Origin: Orbilia blumenaviensis
Lineage: Eukaryota > Ascomycota > Orbiliomycetes > Orbiliales > Orbiliaceae
NCBI GenBank assembly: GCA_036872755.1
Contig: JAVHNS010000006.1
Span: 372,001-436,000, forward strand
Direction of reading: 5' to 3'
DNA length: 64,000 nucleotides
Part shown: piece by piece, positions 25,704 to 37,950 of the stretch
Layout of the letters: each line of letters begins with the position of its first letter
Numbering within the stretch: the first letter of the stretch is position 1
Notes under the pieces: generated by a model
What the model was told of the DNA's origin: nothing
The model's database searches: none
The model's input: the letters and a program-made list of their open reading frames with translations, nothing else
Made by a program: the position numbers and the translations under genes

Positions 25704-26420
25704 TAGGACGTTGGTTGAGACGTCGCATATGCGCATTAGGATATGCACTTTGGTATCAACAGTATTCTATCAGGACGTCTTACTTTAGGACATGTATTAG
25801 GACGTTTATTAGGACTTTTATTAGGACGTATAAGATGTTAGGACGTGTATCAGGTCCGGACCTGTGCTACAACGCCAACCATAGTGCTAGACGTCATTTT
25901 AAGATGTCGATTAGGTATTAGGAATTCATTGTAGGACGGCTTCGGACGGCTGTGCCTAGTAGGACACGAGAGATCTGTTAACCAGGATACCAGTCGACCG
26001 TTGTAGGACACGGATGTTGAGATTTGTTCGTTTATTGAGGTTGTAGGATTGATTATCGTAGGTCGCCTAAATGCATTAGGATATTCGGACGCAGCTAGGA
26101 CACCCACAGAATCCCAAAGTAGGAACCGGCGTGCAATACGAACATTCACATCAGGGCAGAATTAGGACGTCGAGTACGACTGGAACCTATAGGATTAGGA
26201 CATCCTAATCGACGTCCTACAATCTTAAAATCTATCATATTAGGATGTCAATGAAATTTCATGAGGTCGAAGTATCCATTAATATTAATTGAGGGCGTTA
26301 ATCGATTAGGTAGGACATGTGTAAGGCCTATAGGACGCCGGCGGCAGACGAACATGCATGCATATTAGGACGTCGATTAGGACGCATGCATATTAGGACA
26401 GGACGAGCGTCACTAGGACA
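25704..26420 (+). repeat. Dispersed array of TAGGAC (often TTAGGACGT)
   Basis: I count about 19 copies of TAGGAC, nearly all on the plus strand, in roughly 720 bp, where chance predicts less than one. Many extend to ATTAGGACGT. Spacing is irregular (about 10-120 bp). A longer unit, GCATGCATATTAGGACG, is nearly repeated around 26354-26400. A reverse copy (GTCCTA) near 26213 makes a near-palindrome with its neighbour around 26196. Confidence 0.8.
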
Positions 26421-28370
26421 TTCGCCTCAGAAGTGCATATATTCCTTCGGACACCTACCAAAAGATCTTGAGTGTTACAAAACCACGTCCGATAACTGGC
26501 CACCGAGAAAGCTTCGAAGGAGAAGTCGGTTGTCAATTACATAATCTATCACATCAACTTGGATACCTTCGCTGTCCCTATGTCCAAATTCAACACATCA
26601 TGATATCATACAAAGAATTCACCACGCCCGCAGCCGTGACAAACCAACAGAACACCAGAAGAAGAAGTTTGAGAGTTCCAACCAAGTATTTAGTTACCAA
26701 AAACGCTTAATATCCTTCGGAAAACGGGAAACGGCTTGAATTGTTAACGAGAAATGAGAGATCGAAAAAGACCAGGTTCGCCCGCCAAAATACCATTTTC
26801 CCATGGCCTCGATACGCTTTGAAAACCAATCCCTTCGCATGGGCCCCTGCACCGTCCTAAAACCATGAAAAAAAAAAAAAAAAAGTCAAACCGAAAAATT
26901 CCCTCATCATCATAGAAAATACGGAAAGAAGACTATCGAAGATGTCCACATGCTTGAATCCAAGCCAGGATATGTTTATCTTTCGACATGTCGACGATAA
27001 CCTCACATACGAAGAGAAATATTGCTGCTGCAATGTATATGCATATGCCATGCCATGCCATGCCACGTCCAAAAAATACACTCCTCATCACAGTTAAGAT
27101 TTGTAAAATAAAACCCTTTTCTGCAAATGAGGATGGAATAAGTTGATGAAGTAGCAAAAGTTGCGTATGCTTAACTAACTCCTCTTACGGAATAGCTAAA
27201 GTGAACTGAACTGTCCATTGAATCATACTGGACTTTACTTGCCTTATTAAGAATCGCTAAGACGAGGACAGGCGCTGATTCAAATGTCTTATCCAACGAG
27301 CCTCGCTTGATTACTTTAGTCTCCTTAGCCATTATCGTGGCGAACGGCGGTAGGATTCACGAAAACCGTAAAACATCTAATCCAGGAAATTTCAAAAGAA
27401 AAAAAAGGGCTAGGGATGGAGGAAACGGACACATCAGAAATCTCGAACCTCAGGCTGCAGAACCCGGGAAAATGTCATCTAACCGACTTTAAACTCTGCT
27501 TGCAGATTTTGAAATTTCAAGGGAAAGAAGAACATAAAGAGCAGGATGCAAAGCTTTAAAGAGTGCAGCAGCTTTATGCATGCACATGTGTTATACGTCT
27601 CTTCCATGCCAAACGAAAAACCTATGACATGACAAACTGCTAACCCTCTCCTCGCTTCGAGTCTCCGCCCGGCTCTCCTGTGTTTCTAGAAGTGTTCGAG
27701 TTCGAAACATTTACTGGGCAACTGTAAAAATTTTAAAACTTTCAGACTGTCTATAGGTGTCTGATATTGTATTTCTAGTGTGAAATGTGAATAATAGAGA
27801 GAATAATATACTGCATGGTCCGAAGCCAGTGATAAAGGCACTTCCCCTGTCTATGCTGTCACACACTGTATCCCCCAAAAAAACCACACAACACTTGTTG
27901 AATAAAGCGGCAAAAAAGAAATCGACAAGGACGAAACGTTGAGTACAGTAAGATAAAAGTGAAGTAACGTAGCAGTGTATGGATGTATGTGATGCATGCA
28001 TGCTAACCGACAATGTAAAAGTAAGATAACCAGCGAATCGCAAGATTTAAAACGGCACGCATGCTAAAACAAGACGACAGACCTTTCCGCTAAATCGCAG
28101 CACAAAAACCGAAGAGGAGACGACAACGATGTGATGAGGGAATAACAATAGGAAGCGGAAAAGAAAAGAAAACGCCGATGCACAAGTACAGACGGGTATG
28201 TTTACCCCTCATCACCCCCCATGGCGATAGTAAAAAAAGAAGTGCCACTCTACATGGAGGTATGTGTGCAAGAAGGTATGGGAAGCCAACTCAACCCACA
28301 GTGATACCCACAATCACACCACCATCCACATCACCAACTTTCCCCCATCTTTTCTTCGAGAGTAAGCAGA

Positions 28371-30494
28371 CTACCAGCCCCCCATGCCGCTTCCAAACCT
28401 GGGCTTACGATCCACATAGTCCTCCACATACTCTCTTAGGGCCCCTAGGCGATCGGTTGTTACTCGTTCCAACCCCCACCCGGTAGCTTCACATAGCTCC
28501 TTGTCAAACTTGCGTGCGATACTCTCGTGTCCAAGGCTGAGGTAATTGAACACGGCGACCACAAATTCCGTGCTTACATCTTCCCTAGACTCTGGGCACA
28601 TATTTGGTGGGTCTGAGCATATCGGCTGAGGGGTCTGGCAGACCATTGCCACTAGTGACGAGGTTGATGTGCATGGGTATCCGTATTTGCTTGGTCCAGG
28701 AGAGGATGGGCGCGTCGAAGGAGTCGTAAGTGCAGTATCTCTGCTGGCAACAGAGTCAGCATTCGAGGTAATCGACATGCCAGATGCCTGTTTTTTGGCA
28801 GTGAAATAATCTCCGTGGGAATCCATCTTGGAGGACTCGTAGAAGAGTGTAGTCGGCATTGGAGACTCGCAAAGGAGCGGAGTAACTGATATTCCTGGTG
28901 ACAAAGGTATTCTTTGATATGGCGAGCCTGGCGATAGCGATGATGTGATCACGGAACGGGATGCGGCAGGAATAAAACTGAATGGAAGGAGAGGTTTCTT
29001 CCTCTTGGGTTCATCCGAGCCGTTGAGCGGCTGCAAGTGTTTATTATTTGGTGTGTAGGTAGGTGAAAGGAAGGATCGTTTATCCTTAATTGATTGGGAC
29101 TGAGCAATGAGAACTTGGCTGCGAAGGAGATCGACAGTAGTAGACTTCAAGGTTGATGAGGTTGATGTGGTATAAGTTGAAGGATCAAGAAGTCCAGATT
29201 GGGGATCTGGCCCAGTATTAATATTCGTGTGAGGACCGTTGTGTTGCACTGATCTCTGTTGGACCTTCGGAACAACCCCTGGCAAACTGCATGCGCTAGT
29301 GTCAGCCTTCGGGAGTTTGAGGAGGGTCGGACGACTCGAGTCGTAGCCAAAGTCGCGGACGAGGATAGCGTTTGGGGGTATGAGGCGTTTGGGGCCGGAT
29401 GGGGCTTCTTCACATGAAGAAGGTGAGAGATATTCTGTGCTTCTTATTGCAGGGACGGCTGTGGTTAAACCCGTCGATTGCTGATTTTGTGAGGTTGAGG
29501 AGTCGAGGAGATAGTTTGGCCCCGAAGCATTGCTTTTGAGAGACAAAGCAGGAGAAGTGGACAGGGATGCAATACCGGCCACTTCTTCCTGATGCTCGTC
29601 CCCAGGGTGAACAGTTGTCGGAGAGTTAGCATTTGCGGGATTTGATGAAGCTGCAGTGGAGCCCAGAATGGCCGCAATAGCGCTTGTCTCATTGGTAGAG
29701 TGATTAAATTGACGAGGGCCACCGTTGTTTCTATAATTGCTGTTGTCACGAACTTGGGACGAAATTGCCTCTTCGGGCTGGCAGGCAGAATGTGACAGGG
29801 ACTGAAAATAGGTCTCAGCGTCGTTGACATTCGCATGACTGGCATAGCCAGAGGCGGCAGTCACAGGCTGCGATGAAGGTGACGACAATGGCAAAAGCGA
29901 GCAGTTTGCGCCTTGAAAGGTTCCATTTGCAGGCTGGTTATTTTTGACGGTCGGCTGGTCGTAGTAATGGTGGCCCCATCTGGAAGCATCGTCTGGGAAC
30001 CATTTGCTTTTTCCTGGACCCGGGATAGGAATGCGATGTGCCCGATTAAGAATCACAGGTTTGTGCTCTTCTTTGTCTGCATCCTCATCACAACTGTCAC
30101 GCCCCCAACCTTTTCTTTTGACATCGGTATTATCAGCGAGCTTCACGGGTTGTGTCCGATTCGAACGGCGAGTGGTTTCCACGGGCTCTGGAAGGGATTT
30201 GATCGCCGATGCTTGAGACACCGGCTCTGTGTTGTTGTTGTTTAGGAGAGTGGCTTTAGGGGTGCTGGAATTCGACGATGGCGGCGAATTAGAGCCAGAT
30301 GCAGCGGATTCCAATGAAGGAGCGGCCCGATTGCTCCTTCTGGTGGTTTCAACAGGTTCAGGCAAGAACCGTGGCATCGAAGCAGGGATTCCAGCATTAT
30401 CTAAAGGGCAATTGTCATATGTAGGCAGTGCGCTTGCGTCCGTGGACCGGTTCGAATACCTGGTCGACGATACCAATTCTGGCACAAATGGCAT
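28371..30494 (-). CDS. Conserved fungal protein with triple EPVETTRRSNR motif
   Basis: A single exon of 707 residues. The start is ATG 30494; the codon before it is GTG. The N-terminus carries three copies of a short motif: FVPELVSSTRYSNR (3-16), FLPEPVETTRRSNR (43-56) and SLPEPVETTRRSNR (100-113), separated by disordered Ser/Asn-rich spacers. About 500 residues of low-complexity Ser/Thr/Pro sequence follow, with a conserved-looking PGKSKWFPDDASRWGHHYYD segment. The C-terminal 67 residues (641-707) contain VVAVFNYLSLGHESIARKFD and look folded and helical. From memory, proteins with similar EPIETT-type motifs and a YNYLSLG..ARKFD tail are widespread in filamentous ascomycetes without known function. 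The motif looks like a repeated docking peptide (inference). Confidence 0.8.
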   Translation of the reverse strand: MPFVPELVSSTRYSNRSTDASALPTYDNCPLDNAGIPASMPRFLPEPVETTRRSNRAAPSLESAASGSNSPPSSNSSTPKATLLNNNNTEPVSQASAIKSLPEPVETTRRSNRTQPVKLADNTDVKRKGWGRDSCDEDADKEEHKPVILNRAHRIPIPGPGKSKWFPDDASRWGHHYYDQPTVKNNQPANGTFQGANCSLLPLSSPSSQPVTAASGYASHANVNDAETYFQSLSHSACQPEEAISSQVRDNSNYRNNGGPRQFNHSTNETSAIAAILGSTAASSNPANANSPTTVHPGDEHQEEVAGIASLSTSPALSLKSNASGPNYLLDSSTSQNQQSTGLTTAVPAIRSTEYLSPSSCEEAPSGPKRLIPPNAILVRDFGYDSSRPTLLKLPKADTSACSLPGVVPKVQQRSVQHNGPHTNINTGPDPQSGLLDPSTYTTSTSSTLKSTTVDLLRSQVLIAQSQSIKDKRSFLSPTYTPNNKHLQPLNGSDEPKRKKPLLPFSFIPAASRSVITSSLSPGSPYQRIPLSPGISVTPLLCESPMPTTLFYESSKMDSHGDYFTAKKQASGMSITSNADSVASRDTALTTPSTRPSSPGPSKYGYPCTSTSSLVAMVCQTPQPICSDPPNMCPESREDVSTEFVVAVFNYLSLGHESIARKFDKELCEATGWGLERVTTDRLGALREYVEDYVDRKPRFGSGMGGW

Positions 30495-33319
30495 CACAAC
30501 TGATCGATTAATTGATTGATTGATTACTCCTGATATATCAGTGCCTGTCAGATAGTGGCGTTATTATTGTCAACGCAGGTAGTTCCGCGGGACTTTTTTG
30601 GTCCTTGATTCCCTGGGGATCGCGGTTGTGTATGATTCCGGAAGTACTTGGTCAACTAGTCTTTTTTGATGTCAATTGGAAGATGATTCTGTAGCGATAC
30701 GGCGAGACTCCGGATAATCTTGTTTCTGATTGTAAAGAAACTGGCTTCTAAAGCGAGCGTGGAGAGTAAAAAAGGCCGCGAATAATTGTTTATTCCCAAG
30801 TATTCCTGGGCACCCAATCAACGTCTTATCTTATGTCGAATACCACTGTTGTTTCCACCGCAGCCTTTCAAACACTCTCCTAAACAGCTGAAAGACAATC
30901 TATCGGCGAGTTTTCGATTGATATTGGCCTTTCTTTCGGTCGGTCTGCGAGAAGAATGGACCTAAGGTCGGTCAAAGCCTACAATGGGCAATGCAAACGG
31001 AAAATTGACTTTGTCCAGGTATATCAACAGGCCAGGAACGGTTCGACGTTTTCAGGCTATCTGAGGATAGACAGGATCCTAGATAGTATGACGTTGGGAT
31101 CGAGGAGGTCTTTTGATAGTATGGTATAGGGAGAGGCTGTCTCGTGAGCCCAATGACAAGGGACGGAATGCACGTCGACACGTGTGGCTAGAGAGCTAGG
31201 ATCGAAGGAGCACGTGCCCAAGAGGAGTTCTGTTAAAAGGTATCTTGTTAGCAGCTTGATCTCAAGTTTTGCCCCTTGATGACTAGGTGGAATAGAGAAG
31301 CCGATGTCTGTACCTACCGGTATGTCTTCTTGTGATGTTGATTGTCGTGACTGTTATTGCAGGTAGGATTGGTGGCAGATTAGAAGACGGGAGGTAGTTG
31401 TGGTCGAGTTGAGCTCCCTGACGTCGGGCAGCCTCAACACATATGCAAGCGTCGGGCGGCACTCTCGAGCTCTTTGTTCGATGAGATCGAGGTTACTCAA
31501 CGGCGAACCTTCAAATTAGAAATGAGAGAATTAAATGGCAAAAATGAATGAAGCCCTCGAGACTGCAAAGAATGAAAGATAATGCAGTATTATTCTCGGA
31601 GAGGGGAAAAAAGAGGGGAAAGATGGTTCGGTGCTGGTTAGAGGGAGTAGTAGCAGGAATACGACTAAGATCAGCTACTCGCACTATCGCCAAAGTCGAA
31701 AAGCAAGGGTATCGCAAAATTTCTATTCTGATTGGGCAGAGCAGAGGCATCGATCTTCGCGCTGCATACGTACGAGATATTTGCTTCCAAGCATAATCCT
31801 CATCGAAAACTATTTATTACACGCTCCAACCGTTTATATACCTCGATCTCAGGTATACATATCTGGTGGTCCTCGATCTGTGCGTATTTACGGCTCCCGT
31901 GTCACTCCGAGCTTCCCTCCGGCCTCATCTATACGTATACTTAGTGCTACAGTCCAACCGTATCTTTTACTTGCCAGAACACCAAAGGACTTAAACTTAA
32001 GTGGTTATAGTAATATCTTGATGCAGAATTTTCATTCTTCAAGTCCGGAGACCCCGGTCAGCGGGGAATACTTCGGTCAAGATAGACTATTCCAGAGCCC
32101 GTTATGGGATGCCATGCCACCAGCGGCCGAACGAACCATGGCGCCGAATGGGATGTGACATGGAAGTTATAAACCGGGCGGGGGAATGATCGGGCGGGCC
32201 AGCCAGCCAACCTTTTAGGGCTTTGACATTTCATGCAACCTGCACGCACGCCAAGCCCGAACCGATCTGAGACCCTTGTTCCGTCGGGACGGTCGGCATC
32301 TCTGGCTTCGGCATCTGGTGCGGGAAGACCCACATATACGGCCCGATTTCAAGGGTCCCGAAACCTCGGGATCTGAAACTCGGGATCCGAATCTCGGGAC
32401 TGAAAGATGGGATCGGCCCACAACACACAATCTCCAACATTTTTATCCCTGTTTACTTCCCTACGTATCTGCCGGATCTACAGCAGAACACTCGCGTGGT
32501 CTTTAGATAGGAGATCACTAGTTGATATTCATATATTCTGTTGAGTTATTGTTCAATTTCTTGACTCGATTATTCTTATAGCCAAATAATCTGCAGATCT
32601 ACTATGCCTATCTACTCCAAATTCCGGTCGGCCGGCGGACAGATAGCAATCCATATATCTTTATTACCTAGGTAACCATGTTCAAAATAATAAGAAGTAC
32701 CTACCTACATACCTACCTGGTACCTGGTAGGTACCTCTTGTGAGTGATTTTACTTCTCTTAACCTTTTCATCTACCCACATAACTCGAAAGTACGCCGCT
32801 TAAGTCAGCCTCTACCATAGGGGGGTTTAGGTACTTTTCTGGGACTGCTTCCGAATAATAAAACATTCTAAAAGGCAAGCCGTTTTATTGTCTTTCAAGT
32901 CGTTGTTTATACTGTTTTAAGTTCCCCTTTTCTGTAAACCGTCTTGGAAAACCAGCCAAAACCCCGTACGGTACTTTCTGTCCTCCATATCAATCTCACG
33001 TTGATCACCGGAAACGTATTCCTTCATCTTTATATATCACCCATCAAAATTCCTATCTGATCATGCAATATCAGTAAGTCTGAGCATACCTATACAATCG
33101 TACCTACAAATAATTGAAGGTTAGGTGTTGGCATCGGCTCTCGGCATCCCCATTATAACCCTGCCGGCCACGACACCCGTCGCTGCATTTTTTTTTTTTT
33201 TTTCAATGCTTCACGGTATCATTTGAGAATAATGGTACCTGATGCTCATCGTCGTATCAGAGTTTTTATTTGTTACCAATGTGTATGCGTGACATCAGGT
33301 TGCATACCGTGATAAAAGC
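30495..33319. other. 2.8 kb intergenic region, no supportable gene
   Basis: It contains the upstream region of the 707-residue gene, several short frames with no family signature (31548-31796, 31631-32158, 32058-32333), a 3 x 14-bp repeat at 32365-32405, a cluster of overlapping CCTACC/GGTAGG inverted motifs at 32700-32735 and a T-run near 33187-33204. Confidence 0.5.
32365..32405 (+). repeat. Three tandem copies of CTCGGGATCYGAAW
   Basis: Units CTCGGGATCTGAAA, CTCGGGATCCGAAT and CTCGGGACTGAAA (one base shorter) lie head to tail. It is either a small minisatellite or a repeated regulatory site; no gene start lies close by. Confidence 0.7.
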
Positions 33320-34135
33320 CTAACGATAAAACCAATATGCGACTTCCATCCTTCTTTCGCCGGATTTCCACGGGATGGGGCCTTGTGGATCACGACGATG
33401 ATTTTTTTTACCGAAGAATAATATTAACAATACTCCGACAAAGACCACAACCAAAATGCCTAGAAATAGCACCTGGTGTGGAAATATAACTAAGCTGCGG
33501 TCGTAAAATTCGCTGACGCTTGCCATGTCCTGTGAAAAAATCTTTCTTGCAATACTGACTTGGTCGGGGACGTCAATACTTCTAAACTAGAGAAAAATCA
33601 TGCACGTTTTCTCATACAAGTATTCAGGTAGTTGGTAGTATGTGAGGCTGGTATGGCTTTCCTTCGTGGGGCTGTTAGTTTGGTGGAAGTTGCGTAAGTC
33701 TGCGGTTTGGGGTGAACTGTTGGTGGCGTAGGGGAAACGTATAGGATCCCCTTTAGCGTTACAGTATTGACGTTGCCCACGTTCGGGTACCCATGTCTCA
33801 GTCATCCTAGCCAATATCTGGGCAATTGGCCGGTCCGGACCCCATGATGAAGCCAAAGATTACAGCCAGGTACAACTCACTTCAATCGATAAGTCTACGA
33901 AGTAAACAAAATTTAAAATACCAGGTAATAATGAACCAGGAGATCGGTGTGATATGATGTACCAAGCAAACGACCCTCGTAGACCTGGTAGACGATTAAG
34001 CTTGAACCCAAGCGGGCTAAACATCGCAGGCTCGGAATTTCGGAACCAACTCTTGAGAAGACTATTCGCCATTATTGCCGTAAGAGGTCTATGATTGACA
34101 TAAAGCCCGTTCAAAGCCCAACAGTCGCTGTACAC
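33320..34135 (-). CDS. Possible single-pass membrane protein, exon structure unresolved
   Basis: One minus-strand frame runs the length of this interval, broken only by a TAA at 33862-33860 and a TAG at 33589-33587. A 63-nt candidate intron (33880-33818, GTGAGT..CAG) would remove the first stop in frame. The second could be an acceptor (TTTCTCTAG), but no well-sized donor matches it. The last segment (33586-33320, 88 residues) reads RSIDVPDQVSIARKIF, then a strong transmembrane stretch (LFLGILVVVFVGVLLILFF) and a basic KKNHRR stop-transfer. No family is recognised. It may be a real gene, a decaying one or chance. Confidence 0.3.
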
Positions 34136-35417
34136 GACTAAGTTCTTTGCTTACTGGCGCCTGAATTCGAGGCTGAGCCGAGCCCCCTCCCCCCGTTGCT
34201 TAGATGGACCCATGTGCTGCCATTGCAATTATAGGATATGTAATGAGCATGGGGTGTCTACGGAGATATTAAATACTGGCGGAGAATAGACTGTTTCGGA
34301 ATTTTAGGCCATGTGATATCGCCCAAGGGCCTTTGAATTGATTGTGGACCATGACCTCTACATACCTGCCTCAACGACGCCGGGTCAAGTGCATACCCAA
34401 GTTTGTGCCGCACGTGTTAGATATACGACGTGCTGGGCAGTTCATTCTTTCTTCCCACTCGTTTCGAAGGTTGATGGTTTGCAACATTTGGTATCACAGC
34501 GAACTAAACTCACATGAAACATGCATGGCCTAACAACTCTAACAAAGGTGGTTGGAATATGGTTGTCTGGTCTCGTATCTAGGCTGTCATATCGATTGTG
34601 TGGCAAATTATGAATATGTGCGCGTTGACAGATAAGCCAATACTGCGTAGCGGAAAGAAGAGCCAATGTAATACTTATCTTGTTCACTATTGAAGAATTG
34701 ATATCGGTCGGGCGAGTCAGAATTGATTAATGAATTCGGCCCCAGATGTTATATATATGGTGGATAGAATACAATGTGGCATGGCTTGTATCGCCGGCAC
34801 AGCAATAGCAAAGGATATATATACTTAATCGGCTTAAGTACCCTTGACTCTCTAGGGAAATCGCCAACGCGCTTTAAGCTTCGCCTCAATCGTGATTTGC
34901 AAGATGGGGCATCACACGGATGAACTACCTACTCAGATACCAACAGTAAGTTCTACAGATCCGGTGGCGTGTAGCTCGAGTCTATCTGAAGACAACTCTT
35001 TATCTGGATACCCGGATATCGATAGGGATGAGATTTCGCAAAAGTTAGCTAGGGCACCTGAATGTTGAGTCTATCGAAGATATGTAGCTCCTATGCCATA
35101 CCTATACACTTATACACCCACCTCCCCCCGAAAAAACTATCCCGGCCGGGATTTTAAATACCTTTAAAATCTTAGAGGCGATACCGGCCGACTTATAAAA
35201 TTGTGTTTTAACATTATTAGATCTCGGAGATCGAAAGCTCGGCTTATTAGCTAGATTGTTGAATTTTCATAACTTAATCCTCGAGCCTCTCTCGAGATCT
35301 CCCCGATATCTCTACAATAAAAGACAGGTATCACTTATTCGGGCGGGCAGGGTTCACCAGACCAAGATATCACATCAACTCAACGATCTCAATTGATGCG
35401 ATCAGGCAAAGTTCATT
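34136..35417. other. 1.3 kb upstream region of the subtilase cluster
   Basis: AT-rich sequence without a supportable gene. A TATA-like AATAAAAG lies about 100 bp before the ATG of the first subtilase gene. Confidence 0.4.
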
Positions 35418-37950
35418 ATGGCGACTCGCGGAAGCTTCCCTAAGTTTGGGGTTATTATTATAATCTTCCAAATCCTGGCCCTCACTCAGCTCGCGGAGGC
35501 TGGATTATTTGGGAATCGGAAAGATGTCTCCAAAGTTAGAACAAAATTGGGCACCATCGATCAGCTCCACGAAACCTGGTTTTACCTTGTTCGTAGCAAC
35601 TACAGACAAGATAAACAGTTTAGAGACAATCTCCTGGCGACTCTACAACAACAGGGGATACCACCCAGACGGCGGAGTGTATTCCCTATGGAAAGTTCTT
35701 ATTTAGGCCTTTTAGGTGTTCAGGTTGAAGTGAGCCCAGGGTTTAAGCCTAAGATACCGATACGTTTGAAATTAGGGGTGAGTAATGCTGCCTACCCTAC
35801 GATTGGCGGGTTACTCCTACGGACTGGGACCCCCTAACACCGCTTTTTCGTTTGCGGCCTTGCGGAACATTAACTAGTATATATACATATACCATTGGCC
35901 GATTTGTTATTAATAGTATTTACTTTCGCCAATTTTAGTTGAAAGCATATTGGAAAGAATTTTCGGACATTGATAAAGATTTGTCGTTATACCTGGTGCT
36001 TGAGTACAATTCATACCCACCATTTTGGCTACATAGGCCTGATGATGGGAGAGTCCCGACGATACCCTCGAGTTCTGGTACAGATTCGTCGGAGTCTCGC
36101 GACGATCCGGACTCTGATGGTGGGTCAATCGGCTCTGACATAAACCCGGAGGACTCCGATGCGGAATCTATTGAGGCTAGATCATTGGATGATGAGGGCA
36201 GGCCTTCCGGCCCAGGCCAACGTAACTTCCTCGAAAAACGAGTTGATGATGGAGATGGCACGGATTGGGATATATATACTAGTCACACGCGGATAGAAGG
36301 GTTTTCGTACGGACAATATGGTCTCTCCGATTTGACCAGTATATCCGACCCACCAGGTACACCCATTGAACCCTTGCCAATATGGCAGTCAAAGGTGTTT
36401 TGGAATTACAAAAATCCCGGGAAGGGACAGTTTGTGTATGTTCTTGACGGCGATTGCGATCCGACTCACCCGGTACGTAAGAGACGTAATTTATTAACCT
36501 ATCTACAAAATTCGGGCTCGCAGATGACTTTTTCCAGTCACCTGCAAGTATACATATGAATGCCACGACGAACACAAGCATGATGGACTGCTATTCTAAC
36601 GTGTTAATATCATATAATATCATATCTTCTTATATAGGAACTTAAAAATGTCAAATTTGGGGATTGGATTTATGCGGGAGGCTTTCCGAAGGACGAAAGG
36701 AGTGTTGATACCGATCCAAGACACCACAGACTCAAGCGTGCAGCCGCGCACGGTCAGCATATGGTTGCCAGAATAGCTGGTGCGATTACGGGTGTTGCAC
36801 AAGAGGCTGAAGTTATATTTGTGGAGAACGATGGTGGCCGTGGCGAAGCGTCAAAGGCTGCCATGCGGCATCTAGATTCATTGTTAAAAACTTACGACCA
36901 CATTCGATCTAGAGGCACCGACAGGAATTGTGTTCTTACTATGGCATTCGGCTTCGACGACCGGTTCTTCTACGGCATGTCATTAGCGAACGGTTTGGGT
37001 GGCGAAAAGTCTGATACTTTGTGGAGAATGTATAAAAAGCTGTTTAAATTTGTGCTGGATGAGGTCGTAAAGCTCCCAAACGTCATCGTGACCCTGGCGC
37101 CTGGGAATGACGACGATGTAAGTCTATACAATTCAGTTGCCCTCACACCTTTTATTGTTCACGACCCGGTTACTAGTAAGAGATATTCGCCACCAAGCAA
37201 GAAGCCTAGGGTCTATATTCAAGCGCGGTAGCGAATGGACTCGCATTGAGAATATCTTGATGAAATTTGCATTGCTAATCTTATATTACGACTCAATAGG
37301 AAGATGCCCCAGTAGAGGTTATCCCCGCTGTCTTTGCAGTAGAAGGTCCAAGGGCTGCTATTAGTAAAAAGTTGGTTTTGGTGGGAGGTTACAAAGAATT
37401 AACTGGGGAGAACTACGGTCCGTGGCCGAGGACTATGAAGATCTGGGCGGCTGCGTCGGTTTATACATACCCATGCGTATCAACAGGAATACCTCAGCGC
37501 CGATCTGCCTTCCCTCCAGCGCGCGGTCTATGCCTGAGTGGCATTGGTGGCCTGCAAGCCGGAACATCCGTTGGTGAGTCCAGCCAGTCTAAATTTGCAA
37601 CCTGAAACCAACCCATAAAGTTTATACCTAACTACATAACTATTGGTATAACCGTCTTAAATGTGCCGTTATTTTCCTTTGCCTAATCTTGCTATGTTTG
37701 TGTACTTACTCTGGTCCTGACGCATAATTTAGCTTCCGCAACTGTTGCTGGGGTAATAGCCACTTTGATGTCCGCTGGTATGCCGAGGGATCTGGTTATC
37801 GATTACATCTATAAGCGGGCGTACGCGAGGAAAGCAGGTAGCCCCAAAGCATTATGGAATGGTATTACGAAGGAAAGGACTGTTGGCCTAGTCCCTATGT
37901 CTTATGGTCAAGCTTTAATCCGTAATAGCGGGTTTGGTGTGGGCCCATGA
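35418..37950 (+). CDS. Secreted subtilisin-like (S8) serine protease, catalytic residues intact (paralogue A)
   Basis: Spliced model of 621 residues: exons 35418-35777, 35939-36472, 36638-37117, 37300-37573 and 37733-37950. Intron phases are 0, 0, 0, 1. It begins with a signal peptide (VIIIIFQILALTQLAEAG). A roughly 90-residue N-terminal module (KLGTIDQLHETWFYLV...) is shared with paralogues B and C and may act as a propeptide. An acidic Ser/Asp-rich insert precedes the S8 domain. Catalytic motifs are VYVLDGD (D290), AHGQHMVARIAG (H336), LAPGNDDD (oxyanion N455) and AGTSVASATVAG (S548, split by intron 4). All four key residues are present, so peptidase activity is likely. It is longer than typical proteinase-K-like enzymes (about 400 residues) and lacks a recognisable I9 inhibitor domain. 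It is first of three tandem copies. Confidence 0.85.

Larger units (their letters stand above)
19832..28370. other. 8.5 kb gene-poor, AT-rich region
   Basis: No frame here reaches 150 codons and none carries a family motif I recognise. Short frames at 20365-20594 (-), 24322-24570 (-) and 24713-25208 (+) could be remnants, but nothing supports them. The region contains three separately listed repeat features: a palindrome at 22901, 12-mer repeats at 23065 and the TAGGAC array at 25704-26420. A smaller TAGGAC group (three copies) lies around 23820-23870. The region looks like decayed or accessory DNA between conserved genes. Confidence 0.5.

Noticed and set aside
25704..26420. CRISPR or telomere-repeat reading of the TTAGGAC array
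   Set aside because: Spacing and repeat length are irregular, and the unit is not the fungal telomere TTAGGG.
30440..30460. tRNA B-box-like GGTTCGAATACC
   Set aside because: It lies inside the coding region of the 707-residue protein and no A box or cloverleaf can be drawn around it.
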